A stretch of DNA of 64,000 nucleotides from Saprospiraceae bacterium (GCA_016718205.1 JADKEB010000034.1:451230-515229), one strand, 5' to 3'. Counted from the first letter of the stretch, positions 27,524-36,661 are shown. The notes: generated from the sequence alone by a model not told the origin. Made by a program: numbers and translations.

Positions 27524-28165
27524 TTCTTTTTCCACTATCCCTCTTACAATAAGATACTGCGCTACCATATATGTACTCATGATAAAATAATCCGCTCCGG
27601 AAAACGGTGCCGCAAACTTATTGATGGCAATACCGGCATCTGAGATCATAAACAACACTACACCAGCGATCACAGGAATATACCACTTGATATTTTGCCT
27701 GCGGATGACCCCTGAGATGACCATCGCTGCTATAGCCATGGTATATACGGCTACGGGAATCCGCATCGCGCCCAAACTTTCCCAGAGCAGGAATATCATT
27801 GTGCCTGCTAAAAAAACAACGGGAAGTGATTTGATGATATTCATTTTTAGATCAGAAGACCTGTCTTTCAGAAACAAGGTCGTGTACAGGATTTGCATCA
27901 CCATAAAACAACCCAACCCTATCATAAAAAAAGTTTCACCATCAAACATCAGGAAGACATCACCCAGCAATGCAAATATCAATGCCAAAATAAATAAAGG
28001 CGATTGTTTTGTCACATGGGCAATGTAAAACCCGATCAGGCTTCCCATGATGAGCGGCTTGCTCACCATCCTGTATTCTGTATGCCATGAAAGAAATACC
28101 AGATTGGCGACAACAATAAACAGAAACCAGAGGGTGAAGGCTTTATACTTTTGCACTTGATACAA
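27509..28165 (-). CDS. YhhN-family lysoplasmalogenase-like membrane protein
   Basis: A 218-residue, eight-helix membrane protein of the YhhN/TMEM86 family. Visible hallmarks are ALIFALLGDVFLMFD (GD motif in the middle helix), GLGCFMVMQILYTTLF and VLFMISDAGIAINKF (SD motif). Eukaryotic relatives hydrolyse the vinyl-ether bond of lysoplasmalogens; the bacterial role is less clear. A -7-like TATCTTTG lies on the minus strand at 28180-28173 directly upstream. The 230-base stretch 28166-28395 beyond it has only a small imperfect hairpin (GCACAAGT...ACTTGCGC near 28316-28336). Confidence 0.8.
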   Translation of the reverse strand: MYQVQKYKAFTLWFLFIVVANLVFLSWHTEYRMVSKPLIMGSLIGFYIAHVTKQSPLFILALIFALLGDVFLMFDGETFFMIGLGCFMVMQILYTTLFLKDRSSDLKMNIIKSLPVVFLAGTMIFLLWESLGAMRIPVAVYTMAIAAMVISGVIRRQNIKWYIPVIAGVVLFMISDAGIAINKFAAPFSGADYFIMSTYMVAQYLIVRGIVEKELSQG

Positions 28166-28395
28166 TTTGGGGCAAAGATAATTTTTTTAAGCTTAAGCAG
28201 GGTAAATGGTAAAAATATGCAATAATAATTAAAGTTTGAGAGTAATTTTGATGTAGTAATTATTGAAATACTTGAAAGTCTTGCAGGATATGGCTTTAGT
28301 TATGAGTGGATGGTGCACAAGTTACAAACTTGCGCTAACAAGAGTTCTGTAGTGCCAACAAAGCTAAACATAGAAGCCGACGTATCGAGTCAGAA

Positions 28396-28710
28396 TTAGC
28401 TGTTGTTTGTATTTTCGTTTTCAATTATTGTTTCGTAATGTTCAACTGTCGGAAACGGGTCATAATAGTGATGTAAAATCTTTTTCCACTCCAAATATTC
28501 TGGTGATTGTCTAAACCCAATTGTATGGTCTTCCAAACTTTCCCATTCAACAAGTAGAATATATTTATTGGCCTGTTCCAAACATTTTCGTAGCGAGTGT
28601 TTCACATAACCTTTTATGGAACTGATGAATTGTCCGGCAGTTACAAAGTCGATTTCAAACTGCTTTTCTTGTCCAATCTTTATATTTAATATAGCTACTT
28701 CTAAAATCAT
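28396..28710 (-). CDS. Antibiotic biosynthesis monooxygenase (ABM) family protein
   Basis: A 104-residue ferredoxin-like alpha/beta-barrel protein: VAILNIKIGQEKQFEIDF, KGYVKHSLRKCLEQANKYILLVEWESLEDHTIGFRQSPEYLEWKKIL in pieces, and a final PFPTVEHYETI. These dimeric proteins range from cofactor-free monooxygenases to signal-relay enzymes; the substrate is unknown. It is a single gene following the GT-C membrane protein on the same strand, 50 bases away. Confidence 0.8.
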   Translation of the reverse strand: MILEVAILNIKIGQEKQFEIDFVTAGQFISSIKGYVKHSLRKCLEQANKYILLVEWESLEDHTIGFRQSPEYLEWKKILHHYYDPFPTVEHYETIIENENTNNS

Positions 28711-28760
28711 ATTTCTTTAATTATTGATTTTCCTTTTGATTTGTCGCCCGAAGTCCAATT

Positions 28761-30224
28761 TCAACTTTCGCATAGTCGATCTTTGAAGGTTTGTTTGCTT
28801 TTTAATTGCATCGGCTTATTGGTTAAAATACAAAGAACAATAAATTCCAAAATAATTCCCGGCAAGTAGTAGCGATGGTGCAGCACTTCGAGAGAGCATG
28901 CCGCTAGCGACATTAAAATGGGTAAACTAGATAATACCAGTACAATGGGGTCAAATATTCGATACTTTACAAATGTTCTAATTTCTATAAATATGGCTAA
29001 CAACAAAAAAATGTATAATCCTGTGTAAAAGAACCTGCTGTTTAATTTCTCGAAAAACGTATTCCAATAACTGTAAATTTTAATTCCAAATTTTGCAATG
29101 TCACCGTTTTCAATTGCTTGTTTTTTCAGCTCACTCAATAATGGCTGATGATGTCTTGATGCATAATTATTTAAGAAATCACGGTACCCATTGCCATCTG
29201 AATAAATACAAACTGTCTCGTGCGTCTTGGTAGGTAAAGTCCACAAACCTCGTTCGAGCGAAGTTTTTAAATAACTTATCGGATTATCTTTTATCCCATC
29301 CAAGCAAATTTGGGAGCAGTATTCCTGAATTTCTTTCGGCTGCATTCCTAAGTTTGAAAGTTGAGATGTGATGTCCCACCAATATCCACCTTGAGCAACA
29401 AAGTTTGGATTTTTCAATGTCACCTTCATTTCTATTGTTGCATTTGAACGATTCGGATCATAGCCATCCTCCTTCACGACTCGGTTCCATAAATTCCACG
29501 AAAATCCCTCACGTAACGACCAGGTATCATAAACAACTTTGTTAAAACCCGCTTGTATCAATGGGAACAAAAAAAAGCAAAGAGAAGCAGACAGTACCTG
29601 TAATTTCACTTTTTTAAATTCAGGCCGAAATAATGTAAGCAACAGTAAGATGGGCAACATTACTCCTGCAACGGGACGTACTAAAAAAGTATAGCCTGAA
29701 ACAAAAAATCCAAGAGCAATCCATTTCAATTGTTGTTTGGAAATCCCAAGTTGAAATAAATAAATACTACATAACATAAACAAGATAAACCATGTCTCGG
29801 ACATTGCTAAATGTGCATAGTTAAAAAATGGCAAATACCATAAATAAGCCAAACAAAGAAAATTTCTTTGACTGTTTGTAGCGTATGGTTTTGTAATTAA
29901 CCAGATTAATCCAGACGATAGTAAATAGGCGATGAATTGAAGATGTTTTAAAGCAAAAACAAATGAACACTGAAACACAAATTCAAAGAATCCGGAAATA
30001 TAGTGCAATACAGGATAGCCCAAGGAACAGTAATAAAGAACGGGTTGTTTAAAAGATGGATAAAGATCTTCGTGTATCCACGTACCTTCGAATAAATAAT
30101 GCTTGTACATGTAATACCACGCGGGATCGTTTAAATAGTGCGGCATTAATGGAATCGCAAAATGAATGAAACACTGTATAAAAATACTTGCAATTACTAT
30201 GTATATACTAATTCGTTGAATCAT
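28761..30224 (-). CDS. GT-C-like polytopic membrane glycosyltransferase
   Basis: A 487-residue membrane protein with about ten to twelve helices. The first large periplasmic loop contains LNDPAWYYMYKHYLFEGTWIHEDLYP, with an Asp placed as in GT-C enzymes, and then KQPVLYYCSLGYPVLHY. The core has membrane helices such as FFVSGYTFLVRPVAGVMLPIL, and a hydrophilic segment (residues ~240-350) lies before the last helices. Probably a polyprenyl-phosphate-sugar-dependent transferase; acceptor unknown. It has a good promoter directly upstream. Confidence 0.6.
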   Translation of the reverse strand: MIQRISIYIVIASIFIQCFIHFAIPLMPHYLNDPAWYYMYKHYLFEGTWIHEDLYPSFKQPVLYYCSLGYPVLHYISGFFEFVFQCSFVFALKHLQFIAYLLSSGLIWLITKPYATNSQRNFLCLAYLWYLPFFNYAHLAMSETWFILFMLCSIYLFQLGISKQQLKWIALGFFVSGYTFLVRPVAGVMLPILLLLTLFRPEFKKVKLQVLSASLCFFLFPLIQAGFNKVVYDTWSLREGFSWNLWNRVVKEDGYDPNRSNATIEMKVTLKNPNFVAQGGYWWDITSQLSNLGMQPKEIQEYCSQICLDGIKDNPISYLKTSLERGLWTLPTKTHETVCIYSDGNGYRDFLNNYASRHHQPLLSELKKQAIENGDIAKFGIKIYSYWNTFFEKLNSRFFYTGLYIFLLLAIFIEIRTFVKYRIFDPIVLVLSSLPILMSLAACSLEVLHHRYYLPGIILEFIVLCILTNKPMQLKSKQTFKDRLCES

Positions 30225-30269
30225 TATTTCCTTGAATTGTATTTTTTCATATTGATTCTATCTGATGTA

Positions 30270-30299
30270 CAAAGATAGCCTTTTCTGATGTATGAGCAA
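30270..30299 (-). promoter_or_regulatory. Promoter of the GT-C gene at 30224
   Basis: Minus strand TTG (30299-30297), 19-base spacer, TATCTTTG (30277-30270). Matches the phylum consensus; expected transcription start about 30263, giving a leader of about 40 bases. Confidence 0.65.
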
Positions 30300-30326
30300 A
30301 AAAAGAAAAAAAGGACAATTTTGGGT

Positions 30327-30650
30327 CTACTTCTTCTTTTTTGGTTTTGGTGGTGGTAATTCTTTGAGTGAAATTCTGATTAGTTCACTTAACCAATTAC
30401 TGTCTTCAATTTTTTCTTCTATCAGGAAACTTGGTTTTGCTCCTACGTATGGTGGTGCTTCAACCACTTTACCGATAAATTCTCGTCCCGAAATGGTTGG
30501 TTTGATAAATAATTTGTTGTCACATATCAGTCCGCACAATATCCCGTCAGCGTAAATGCCATATTCACCAAACATTTTTTTAGCGGTTATTTCTCCTGCA
30601 TCTTTGATTTGTTCTATAACAAAGTCCACAAAATTTTGGTCTGAAGCCAT
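30327..30650 (-). CDS. TfoX N-terminal domain protein
   Basis: A 107-residue protein of the TfoX/Sxy N-terminal family: ITAKKMFGEYGIYADGILCGLICDNKLFIKP in order, then APPYVGAKPSFLIEE and a final helix with LSELIRISL. Its C-terminus is lysine/proline rich (PPPKPKKKK). Full TfoX regulates competence in gammaproteobacteria; stand-alone N-terminal domains in Bacteroidota have no established role. Start ATG 30650. A GAGTATG element (copy C) lies 64 bases upstream of the start. Confidence 0.85.
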   Translation of the reverse strand: MASDQNFVDFVIEQIKDAGEITAKKMFGEYGIYADGILCGLICDNKLFIKPTISGREFIGKVVEAPPYVGAKPSFLIEEKIEDSNWLSELIRISLKELPPPKPKKKK

Positions 30651-30713
30651 TGGTTAGTATTTTAGTTGAAAAGTGATGATTGTAAATTAAGCCGTTAACA
30701 TTTCCATGCTTTA

Positions 30714-30972
30714 GAGTATGTTTAAACTTTTATCATTTGGCTCCAAGTGGCAAATTTTATTTTAGCCTTCGTTATATTTTTTGCCGTACCGCGTCAAGCT
30801 ACGCTTGAACTTCCGACTATATTCAGTATTCGCTGCGAGCAGTTGCTCGCAGTTCCTTCTTTATTGAGTAAAGTATTTTACTCAATTCTCGTCACAGACG
30901 AGACCATTCAGTCATCTTGTCCAAAATAAAATTTTCTCACTTTCACTCAAACATACAAATTTAAACATACTC
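30714..30972. repeat. Inverted-repeat element, copy C with hairpin cargo
   Basis: A 259-bp copy, the longest. It is flanked by TTA at 30711-30713 and 30973-30975; the right TTA is also the stop codon (TAA on the minus strand) of the broken alkylation-repair gene. The outer arms match copies A and D. The centre carries three consecutive perfect hairpins: 30833-30852 (CTGCGAGCA stem), 30863-30886 (ATTGAGTAAA stem) and 30887-30903 (TCTCGTC stem). No ORF is present. Confidence 0.85.
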
Positions 30973-31550
30973 TTATTTAATTTTCCTAAATTTCATTCTA
31001 TATTCCTTATCCATTTTCTCTGTAGCATACTGAATAATCAATCTTCCGCACTTGTCTTTCCATTTCAATAAAAAATCTTCAATCTGCGATGGATATTTTT
31101 TCCACATTCCACGTAATAGAGTACCTATCCCTTTTTGAACGTATTCAGAATCATCACACATTAATGGTTCAACCAATTCTTAGTGCTTCAATAGGATTTA
31201 AATCCTTCGTTAACTTATCAAGTTCAACAAGTGCAACAGGCACAGCTCTACGTTTCCATTCTGACTCAGAATCAATCCATGTTTTTAAATCATTAAAGCC
31301 GATGACTTTATCCAATAATAGATAATAGACTTGATAAAACAGACATGCATAAAACAACTGTAGTTGCCCAATTATTAATTCCAAAATCAAACCAATGGCC
31401 GATCCGGTTAAAAGTTTCCTTTGAAAAATCTTGTCTGTGTGATTTTAAAAAATTTATAGCAACATGCTTTCATCAATACTTTTTTATAATTTCAGCATTG
31501 GTGTTGGATTCGCAAAAGGTTCTGATTTTTTTAACTTTAGAATCTATCAT
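30973..31550 (-). pseudogene. DNA alkylation repair (AlkD-like) gene, broken
   Basis: Remains of an AlkD-like HEAT-repeat DNA glycosylase. The start ATG 31550 opens MIDSKVKKIRTFCESNTNAE; two stops follow near 31465, and about 60-90 residues expected next are missing. The reading then resumes with FLKSHRQDFSKETFNRIGHWFDF. A further frame change leads to LLLDKVIGFNDLKTWIDSESEWKRR, and another at about 31172 to VEPLMCDDSEYVQKGIGTLLRGMWKKYP and the natural C-terminus. The conserved WKRR and VQKGIG...LR blocks identify the family. With one internal deletion and two or more frameshifts it cannot be functional. Confidence 0.75.
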
Positions 31551-31710
31551 GGCGTTTGTGTTTTTAAAAATTCAATTATTTTGTCAATAGCTTCCGGATT
31601 TTGCTTTATTAATTCACTACTATGACCGTTCTCTACGAGATATAATTCCGTTATAACTTGCTTCATCTTTAATGTATTAACGAAAAGGTGTTTAAAATAG
31701 TTCATCAACT
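31547..31710 (-). pseudogene. C-terminal fragment of an alpha/beta hydrolase
   Basis: About 50 codons (MNYFKHLFVNTLKMKQVI, then LYLVENGHSSELIKQNPE and IDKIIEFLKTQTP) that look like the last strand, catalytic-histidine loop (NGHSS) and final helix of an alpha/beta hydrolase. The stop overlaps the ATG of the broken alkylation-repair gene as ATGA, so the two were once an operon. The rest of the hydrolase is missing upstream. Confidence 0.45.
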
Positions 31711-31877
31711 AAGTCTTGAAGGGGAGCAAGATGGAGAAGTTGTCGTTTATTAAGGATGGGAGGTATTAGTTTTAATTATGAATGACGAATGACGAATGGG
31801 GCTTGGTGCATCCAGATCATATACGAATGATAAACAACTACTTTTTTTGAAAAAATTGAGCGAAACTGAAAATAATT

Positions 31878-31920
31878 TGACAGTTTATTTGCTGTCAAAA
31901 GTCATTGACAGTAATTTTGT
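31878..31920 (-). terminator. TTGACAG-containing hairpin downstream of an ATPase gene
   Basis: TTTGACAG...CTGTCAAA forms an 8-bp perfect stem with an 8-base loop (about 31878-31901), followed by a third TTGACAG at about 31911. It lies 70-110 bases beyond the stop of the 554-residue ATPase gene. It may be a weak terminator for that gene or a protein-binding repeat. The 275-base stretch 31711-31985 otherwise shows only the short tandem GAATGACGAATGACGAATG near 31780. Confidence 0.3.
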
Positions 31921-31985
31921 TGTTAATGGCTTTTACTTCTTTTGAAATAACATTAAGATGAATACATATCGAAAAAGGCTAACTG

Positions 31986-33650
31986 CTAATTTCCATAATA
32001 AAACACCTGTCTATCCTTCACGTACCTCAATACATCATGTACCGTTACTATAAAGGGCTCAGGCACCAATAAATTTATATCCAACTTTGAGTCTTTCAAC
32101 AATAACGCAGCAAAATATAAAGGTTCGAATTTTTGTTTTAATTCAATCTGATGATCAAACAGTCCTATTATCCAGTCATATTGATAATGAACTAAAGATT
32201 CTTTGATATATATATCTGCTTGCTTTGTCAAAATAAGGTCATTGGATAATATTTCTCTTTTAAGTTGATACTGTTCAAAGTTGCCCAGCCAAAGATCATA
32301 GACATGCATTAATGGATTGATCGTGTCTTCAGTTTTGTTATTTCGTATCAAATTAGTTACTTCTCTTTTATCATTGGCTAAGTAATATTTAAAAAACTCA
32401 TCATGCTGCGAATCTTTTTTGCTTGTATAAAATACGGGAGAATCATTTGCAACACCGGTTACCGTTTCAAAATCAAGTGGAATGTTTTTCCTCTCATCAT
32501 ACCAAACTTCCAAAAAATCTGTCAGATACCTTGCTCTTTTTTTCTGCAATGCGCCTGCTTGTGTCATGATGAGATATAGGTTAAAAATGCGTTCTTTGAG
32601 TCGATAGACGGTCTTTCCTTTTTTGGGTTTTAGAGCTTCTACCATTCTGCTTTTCTGGAGTTTATTGAGTTGGGCAGAGATGAGACTGCTTGGCATTAGA
32701 CAGGTATGGACGAGTTGTTCTACTGTGGCAGGTTGCCAGATAGATGCGAGCTCTACTATGATTTTGCGTTGTTGTGGTGTGAGTTGTTGGAGACGCTCCT
32801 GATAGATGGATGTGGTTTTGTCTATGATGTCTTGGAGATATTCGAAACCTTGTGCGTGTGCATTGTCCACCAGCAATCGGATAAACATGATCATCGTACG
32901 TGGATTGCCACCCGTCATTTGTCGGATGGCCTCAACTTTGCCTGGATTGGTGCGAAGTACGTCCTTGATTTGTGGTAGATCATTGACTTCGCTCCAGTGG
33001 ATAAGCAAGTCTTGCACTTCTGCTTTTGACAGGTCTTCGAGCCTGACCACCTTAAAGAACTGATAAAATGGGTCGCCATAATCCCAGAAATCTTCTGACA
33101 TCTCTGTACTACCACCTATGATGATAAGGTCTTTATGGTTTTGCAGCAATTCTCTCAAGAGTGCTTTGTCGCCGTCTATATTCTTAAATAGGCGATCTAT
33201 ATTGTCCATCAAAAGGATGATTTGTTTGTTTTCCTTTTGGAGAAACTCGCTGATGACCGTGTATCCTGTTTTTGAAAGATAAGAAAAATCTTCTTGCGAT
33301 GTGTCGATTTCGGGTCGATGTATTTCATAGCCAAGTGCCTTCATTTCATCTATGATCGCCAACCAAACATCAAATAACCTGTAAAGTCCTGGTTGCTCTT
33401 CAGGCAAATAAATGGGAATAAATCTGTCACTCTCCATATATTCGACCTTGATTCTATTGAGTATAGACGATTTGCCGCTGCCACGGTGCCCAACGAACAC
33501 TGTATGTTGAATGGAATCGGTTCTATTGGTATGATTAATTTTGGTAAGTGTCCGGTTCAAAAGATTTTTCCTTACGATAAATCCCTTTTTGATCTCGTCA
33601 GCAGAAAGTTGTGATACCTGATGAGTGGTAATATGATATGATTCGACCAT
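31986..33650 (-). CDS. P-loop ATPase with winged-helix-like tail (unknown role)
   Basis: A 554-residue AAA/STAND-like ATPase. Walker A is VGHRGSGKSS (about residue 53), Walker B LLMDNIDRLF (about residue 147), followed by a sensor-like IIIGGSTEM (about 178). Residues 290-360 look like a winged helix (QQRKIIVELASIWQPATVEQLV, SAQLNKLQKSRMVEAL). The last 190 residues (LPLDFETVTG..., YQYDWIIGLFDHQIE) are unfamiliar. It follows another P-loop ATPase on the same strand with a 173-base gap. Such Orc1/Cdc6-like ATPases occur in mobile and defence contexts, but nothing here fixes the role. Confidence 0.7.
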   Translation of the reverse strand: MVESYHITTHQVSQLSADEIKKGFIVRKNLLNRTLTKINHTNRTDSIQHTVFVGHRGSGKSSILNRIKVEYMESDRFIPIYLPEEQPGLYRLFDVWLAIIDEMKALGYEIHRPEIDTSQEDFSYLSKTGYTVISEFLQKENKQIILLMDNIDRLFKNIDGDKALLRELLQNHKDLIIIGGSTEMSEDFWDYGDPFYQFFKVVRLEDLSKAEVQDLLIHWSEVNDLPQIKDVLRTNPGKVEAIRQMTGGNPRTMIMFIRLLVDNAHAQGFEYLQDIIDKTTSIYQERLQQLTPQQRKIIVELASIWQPATVEQLVHTCLMPSSLISAQLNKLQKSRMVEALKPKKGKTVYRLKERIFNLYLIMTQAGALQKKRARYLTDFLEVWYDERKNIPLDFETVTGVANDSPVFYTSKKDSQHDEFFKYYLANDKREVTNLIRNNKTEDTINPLMHVYDLWLGNFEQYQLKREILSNDLILTKQADIYIKESLVHYQYDWIIGLFDHQIELKQKFEPLYFAALLLKDSKLDINLLVPEPFIVTVHDVLRYVKDRQVFYYGN

Positions 33651-33823
33651 GATTCTTTATTTACTTTGTGTGTTGAAAGAAAGGTAATTGAGTTAAAGAA
33701 AGGCATGAAAACAGGTTTTCAAAGTCCTTCCTTTTTAAGGATGACTGAATGTTTGCATAGCAAATCGAGTGAACGATTTCACTCGATAATGAAGAAACCA
33801 CAAACAACGGCTTGTGGCATCTC

Positions 33824-35008
33824 TTAAGGACTATGGGTAGATAAGCTATAATGATACTTCCACCAATCTCTGAGCAACGGGGAAGCAAAAATCAATTTTC
33901 CACCTTCGTTTTTGGTAAGATATCCATCTGCCATTAAGACTTGGTGGATCATCTCTTCAAAATCTGTTACATTGTGTTGATTGGCGATGTTGAGTACTTC
34001 TTGCATGACTATTTCTTCCCGATGAGCGATGGTGGTCAATACCTGCAATAAAAATTTGGAATGATCCGAAAAGTATGTTTTTATCCTGTCAACCCAATCG
34101 ATAAATTTATCATTTTCAGTGATGAGTTTTTGATAAACGTGATCTACATCCATCACAGTAAGCGTGTTTGTATCATTGTCTTCTGTCCATTCATCTCCTT
34201 TCTCGATGATGAGTTGAATATAATATGGGATAAGTTGCTTTAGTTTGGTTTGGATATGATTTCTGGTCTCCATAGGAACATACATGGTGGCACCTTCTGT
34301 CAGGAAAGTGATGAAATCATCAGCTTCTTCAGGTGTCAATGGGTCGAGTTCTATTACTTTCAGATCATTGAGCAACTTGGAGCGACCTATTTTTCTTACG
34401 ATGTGCATAAGTCCAACAGATCCGGAAAATACGAGTCCAAATGATTGAGAAAAATCTGATGTTTGTCTTAAGCTTCGCAAAGTATGTAGTACATTTAGGG
34501 CTACTTCAGTACCTTCGTTTTCAAGGATATTATTGATGACATCGGGAAACTCATCCAGAAATAGGACTATTTTGACTTCTGATTCGCTGATAGCGGAGAC
34601 AAGGTCTAAAAATACTTGTTTGTAATTTATTTCATTATCATCCAAATCAATACTACCATCTAACACATTGATTCCTTTGATTTTTTTGGATGTGATCGTT
34701 GTCCAGATTTTTTTGCGCCAATTTGTGGATTTATTGATAGACTTCCCGATCAGTTTGATGAGTCTTTTGTATAGGTCAGCAGATGTTTTATCAGATTCGA
34801 TATCTTCATAAATACAAGCCAAGTCTTCATAAGTTTCATTAGCCAATTCTTTTAGAATGGAAGTTTTACCAGTTCTTCTTGGTGCAGTAAAGTGGACAAA
34901 ATTTCCTTTTCGCAGAGCTCTTAAGATGAGACTTTCGATTCTTTTTCTTTGAAAATATTTATTTCCTTCGGCCGCAGTACCTATGATGGTTTTGCATGGT
35001 ATTCTCAT
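33824..35008 (-). CDS. AAA-type ATP-binding protein (unknown role)
   Basis: A 394-residue ATPase of the archaeal-ATPase/AAA_14-like type: YFQRKRIESLILRAL, Walker A FTAPRRTGKTSIL (about residue 42), Walker B KIVLFLDEFPDV (about 145), sensor GLVFSGSVGL and the arginine-containing IVRKIGRSKL, then IELDPLTPEEADDFI. The C-terminal third resembles a winged helix (EVLNIANQHNVTDFEEMIHQVLMADGYL in sections) ending LLRDWWKYHY. The promoter region contains a 16-bp inverted repeat beside a TATTTTTG -7-like box, suggesting autoregulation. Together with the following ATPase it forms a pair of unknown function. Confidence 0.7.
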   Translation of the reverse strand: MRIPCKTIIGTAAEGNKYFQRKRIESLILRALRKGNFVHFTAPRRTGKTSILKELANETYEDLACIYEDIESDKTSADLYKRLIKLIGKSINKSTNWRKKIWTTITSKKIKGINVLDGSIDLDDNEINYKQVFLDLVSAISESEVKIVLFLDEFPDVINNILENEGTEVALNVLHTLRSLRQTSDFSQSFGLVFSGSVGLMHIVRKIGRSKLLNDLKVIELDPLTPEEADDFITFLTEGATMYVPMETRNHIQTKLKQLIPYYIQLIIEKGDEWTEDNDTNTLTVMDVDHVYQKLITENDKFIDWVDRIKTYFSDHSKFLLQVLTTIAHREEIVMQEVLNIANQHNVTDFEEMIHQVLMADGYLTKNEGGKLIFASPLLRDWWKYHYSLSTHSP

Positions 35009-35030
35009 TTTTATTACATTTTACAAAAAT

Positions 35031-35100
35031 ACAACAATTTCGTTGGCAAATTAGTTCCCACCAAATACGTTGTTATTTTATATACCAACGAATTTGTTGT
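35031..35100. promoter_or_regulatory. Inverted repeat in front of the ATPase gene (putative operator)
   Basis: Arms ACAACAATTTCGTTGG (35031-35046) and CCAACGAATTTGTTGT (35085-35100) match in 15 of 16 positions as an inverted repeat. A partial third unit, CCAAATACGTTGTT, lies between them at 35061. The first arm abuts a -7-like TATTTTTG (minus strand, 35031-35024) 16 bases before the start codon. The layout fits a dimeric repressor site. Confidence 0.5.
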
Positions 35101-35258
35101 TAGATAGGGTATGGGTTTTCATGATGAGTACTTCGGATCCCTGAGTCTGCAAAGTAAAAGTTTGAAGATCTTAATGACCTGCGGGTTTTCTGATGTCTCA
35201 TTTCATGGATGACTTATAGCTCTGTAATACAGTTCACAAATCTTCATTTTACTACATT

Positions 35259-35362
35259 TATACTCAAAATAAATTGGTTTGCGAAAATTTAATATATCAA
35301 TTTATTCATTTTGAGTATAATCGCGTCAGAATTATTTGCAAAATAAATTCTCGTCGGTATAT
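35259..35362. repeat. TATACTC repeat, intact copy
   Basis: About 104 bp. A palindromic first half runs TATACTCAAAATAAATTG...CAATTTATTCATTTTGAGTATA. A conserved tail follows, containing GAATTATTTGCAAAATAAAT and TCTCGTCGGTATA. It is repeated almost base for base at 54929-55194, where a GAGTATG element is inserted in the middle. It lies directly downstream of the DUF5690 gene stop. No coding sense. Confidence 0.75.
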
Positions 35363-35374
35363 ATCATAACTTTT

Positions 35375-36661
35375 TCACCTATTTGTACCGGAAAAACTAT
35401 TCCTTTTCCTGATAAAATAAAACATAGAAACCACCACCATCAAAAAGTACGCACCGGATAAAAAGTAAGAAGCGTACACAAAAAAGGTCACATTTGGCGT
35501 GTCTGTATGGAAGAAATTTTTATAAAAAAGCACGGTCAAACTACCGAAATAGGCATAATAATCTGCCAGGGTAATCATAAATCCTACCGTTGCTGTATAC
35601 TTAAATGCTGCCAACATACGCTCGAAGTAAAGACTATTGCACATCGAATATGCAACATAGGCTCCAAATCCCACTCCAATAAGCCAGAATATCGGATTGA
35701 TGATTTGCATCTGATATAATAGGGTACACAAGGCTATAATCACGGCACCCAACAATAACAAACTTTGAATGATTAAAAATGCTTTTGTATGATTGGTGAC
35801 CCATCTCATCGAAGCCATCAATAGCAGGACAATGATGGCAATAGGCAATTCTGTTTTGGTAAAGAGGGCAGTTTGCCCACCATAACCCAACTCGTTAAGG
35901 ATTTCCGGCATAAAGTTATCCCTGAATTCTCTGTATGCTGTCAGCAATACATAAGATACTATAAACAATATAAGACCCAAACCAAATTCCTTGACAAAAG
36001 CTTTCCTTTCGGCCTTATACATTGGCCGGCGTTCTACTCTGTCATCTATATCTTCAGCATTGGGTGGAGGCATCTGATACAACAGCCAGACAGAAATACA
36101 CAAAGGTATGTACATCACTACATCAGCCACAAAAGGCATCATAAATTCTGAAGCGCCCACGACATTCATTACCCATTTGCCTATTGTTTTTGCAAAACCT
36201 GACCCTATAATAAATGATGCTGTCAGTGCAGCCACCAAAATGTCTGTATTGACTCTACCTTCTAAAAAACCAAGTATCACCCCATAAAAAAGACCTAACG
36301 GAAGGCTGGCAAAAAATATGAAAATCAACTTGTAAGGTGCCGGAGTAAGTCCAAATAAAAGCATGCTCAATCCCGAAAGACCTGTGAATATCAATAAATT
36401 ACGGGCACGCTTTTCTGGTTTCATTTCAGAAACTATTTTGACTCCTATGCCTTTAGACACTGCAAAACCCAAAACCTGTGCGGTGATCATTAGTATCTTG
36501 AAGTGTACACCCCAAAAGTATAAATCATCAAAAGTTGCAGCTGTGTAAGCTCGCCTGAATGGATAGAAACAAAGGTAGGTGCAAAAAGCAGCAATCCCCA
36601 ATGCCATTGTTTGATAACTTTTGGGCCATTTGGCAATCGTATTTTTTAATGATATCTCCAT
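35375..36661 (-). CDS. DUF5690 family membrane protein (MFS-like)
   Basis: A 428-residue polytopic protein with about twelve helices, starting MEISLKNTIAKWPKSYQTM. Characteristic stretches are CTYLCFYPFRRAYTAATF, LTPAPYKLIFIFFASLPLGLFYG, a central cytoplasmic loop with DDRVERRPMYKAERKAF, and YREFRDNFMPEIL. The layout is that of a major-facilitator transporter, and the pattern fits DUF5690, restricted mainly to Bacteroidota and Planctomycetes. Substrate unknown. Monocistronic. Confidence 0.8.
   Translation of the reverse strand: MEISLKNTIAKWPKSYQTMALGIAAFCTYLCFYPFRRAYTAATFDDLYFWGVHFKILMITAQVLGFAVSKGIGVKIVSEMKPEKRARNLLIFTGLSGLSMLLFGLTPAPYKLIFIFFASLPLGLFYGVILGFLEGRVNTDILVAALTASFIIGSGFAKTIGKWVMNVVGASEFMMPFVADVVMYIPLCISVWLLYQMPPPNAEDIDDRVERRPMYKAERKAFVKEFGLGLILFIVSYVLLTAYREFRDNFMPEILNELGYGGQTALFTKTELPIAIIVLLLMASMRWVTNHTKAFLIIQSLLLLGAVIIALCTLLYQMQIINPIFWLIGVGFGAYVAYSMCNSLYFERMLAAFKYTATVGFMITLADYYAYFGSLTVLFYKNFFHTDTPNVTFFVYASYFLSGAYFLMVVVSMFYFIRKRNSFSGTNR

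Noticed and set aside
31986..35008. Calling the two ATPases a known anti-phage system
   Set aside because: No effector domain or accompanying gene of a described system is visible; only the P-loop domains are certain.
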